The notes below the pieces were generated by a model. The model was not told the DNA's origin. It saw only the letters and a program-made list of their open reading frames with translations, and searched no databases. A stretch of DNA of 18,806 bases from Neonectria sp. B-13. Taxonomy: Eukaryota; Ascomycota; Sordariomycetes; Hypocreales; Nectriaceae. Positions 18,628-18,806 of the stretch are shown in pieces (position 1 is the first letter of the stretch; each line of letters opens with the position of its first letter). A program made the translations under genes and the position numbers. The stretch spans positions 3,821-22,626 of the forward strand of contig NOKP01000127.1 in NCBI GenBank assembly GCA_002682825.1, given 5' to 3'.

Positions 18628-18806
18628 TTCCTGTTTCGACATTTCCGACAGCGGCTTCGGGTCCGCTGCCGAATCAACGCCCTGCCCGACGCCGTATCCT
18701 ACCCGCTCAACCTCGACCCCTGTCTCGACTCTGACGACCTCTTCCGCAAGCGATGAACAGTACGAACGCACGCTCTGGAGGCATTTCCCAGGCTGGGCTT
18801 TCTCTG
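18614..18806 (+). CDS. Unrecognised Ser/Thr/Pro-rich protein, N-terminus only (3' partial)
   Basis: ATG at 18614 (taccatg) opens a frame that stays open to the window edge for 64 codons. It begins MTSPDSCFDISDSGFGS, passes through a Ser/Thr/Pro-rich stretch (PCPTPYPTRSTSTPV), and ends at the edge with DEQYERTLWRHFPGWAFS. Codon third positions are rich in C and G (tcc, gac, acg, ctc), unlike the AT-richer DNA before it, which supports real coding. No domain is recognisable yet. The low-complexity start would fit a regulatory or signalling protein, but this is not a functional call. Confidence 0.6.
   Translation, partial: MTSPDSCFDISDSGFGSAAESTPCPTPYPTRSTSTPVSTLTTSSASDEQYERTLWRHFPGWAFS

Overview
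The window looks like nuclear DNA of a filamentous ascomycete (Pezizomycotina). The short GT-AG introns of about 50-100 nt, a secreted family-1 pectin lyase, a Skt5-type chitin synthase activator, an AIM6-like protein and a Fot1/pogo-type transposon all fit this. The pectin lyase and gene style suggest Aspergillus/Penicillium-like Eurotiales, but that is inference. No rRNA, tRNA or CRISPR array was recognised.

Layout, left to right. (1) 1-2003 (+): the 3' part of a chitin synthase activator (Skt5/Chs4 type) with Sel1 repeats, one intron and a C-terminal CAAX box. (2) 2062-2427 (-): a short N-terminal fragment of a conserved fungal membrane protein, abutting the 3' end of gene 1. (3) 3021-4520 (-): an AIM6-like PLC/GDPD-type phosphodiesterase gene broken by an in-frame TAG and a frameshift. 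(4) 5170-7048: a complete pogo/Fot1-type DNA transposon with TA target duplication, TIRs built from 17-bp units, and an uninterrupted DD35D transposase. (5) 7051-7586: AT-rich degenerate repeat DNA ending in a perfect palindrome 10 bp from the next gene. (6) 7587-8772 (-): an intact two-exon pectin lyase of 377 aa. (7) 8773-11522: long non-coding stretch with one weak spliced-gene candidate. (8) 11523-12880 (-): a decayed NAD(P)H-dependent, quinone-reductase-like MDR oxidoreductase gene. (9) 12881-15270: non-coding, with a 164-bp solo LTR flanked by CCTAA duplications. (10) 15400-15860 (-): remnant of a dynamin-type GTPase with a frameshift. (11) 16320-17250 (+): a two-exon chromodomain protein gene, ending just before DNA that resembles a DNA-transposon end. 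(12) 17251-18613: non-coding, with tandem hairpins. (13) 18614 to the edge (+): the start of an unrecognised Ser/Thr-rich protein preceded by an overlapping uORF.

The genes do not form a pathway or cluster. The main theme is erosion: four or five gene remnants, each broken by few lesions, lie among transposon traces, while the chitin synthase activator, the pectin lyase and the pogo transposase stay intact. I found no convincing new multi-gene system. The best leads are the pogo element with unequal 17-bp repeat counts at its two ends, the chromodomain gene whose 3' end may be cut by a transposon, the solo LTR, and the repeat edge lying against the pectin lyase stop codon.
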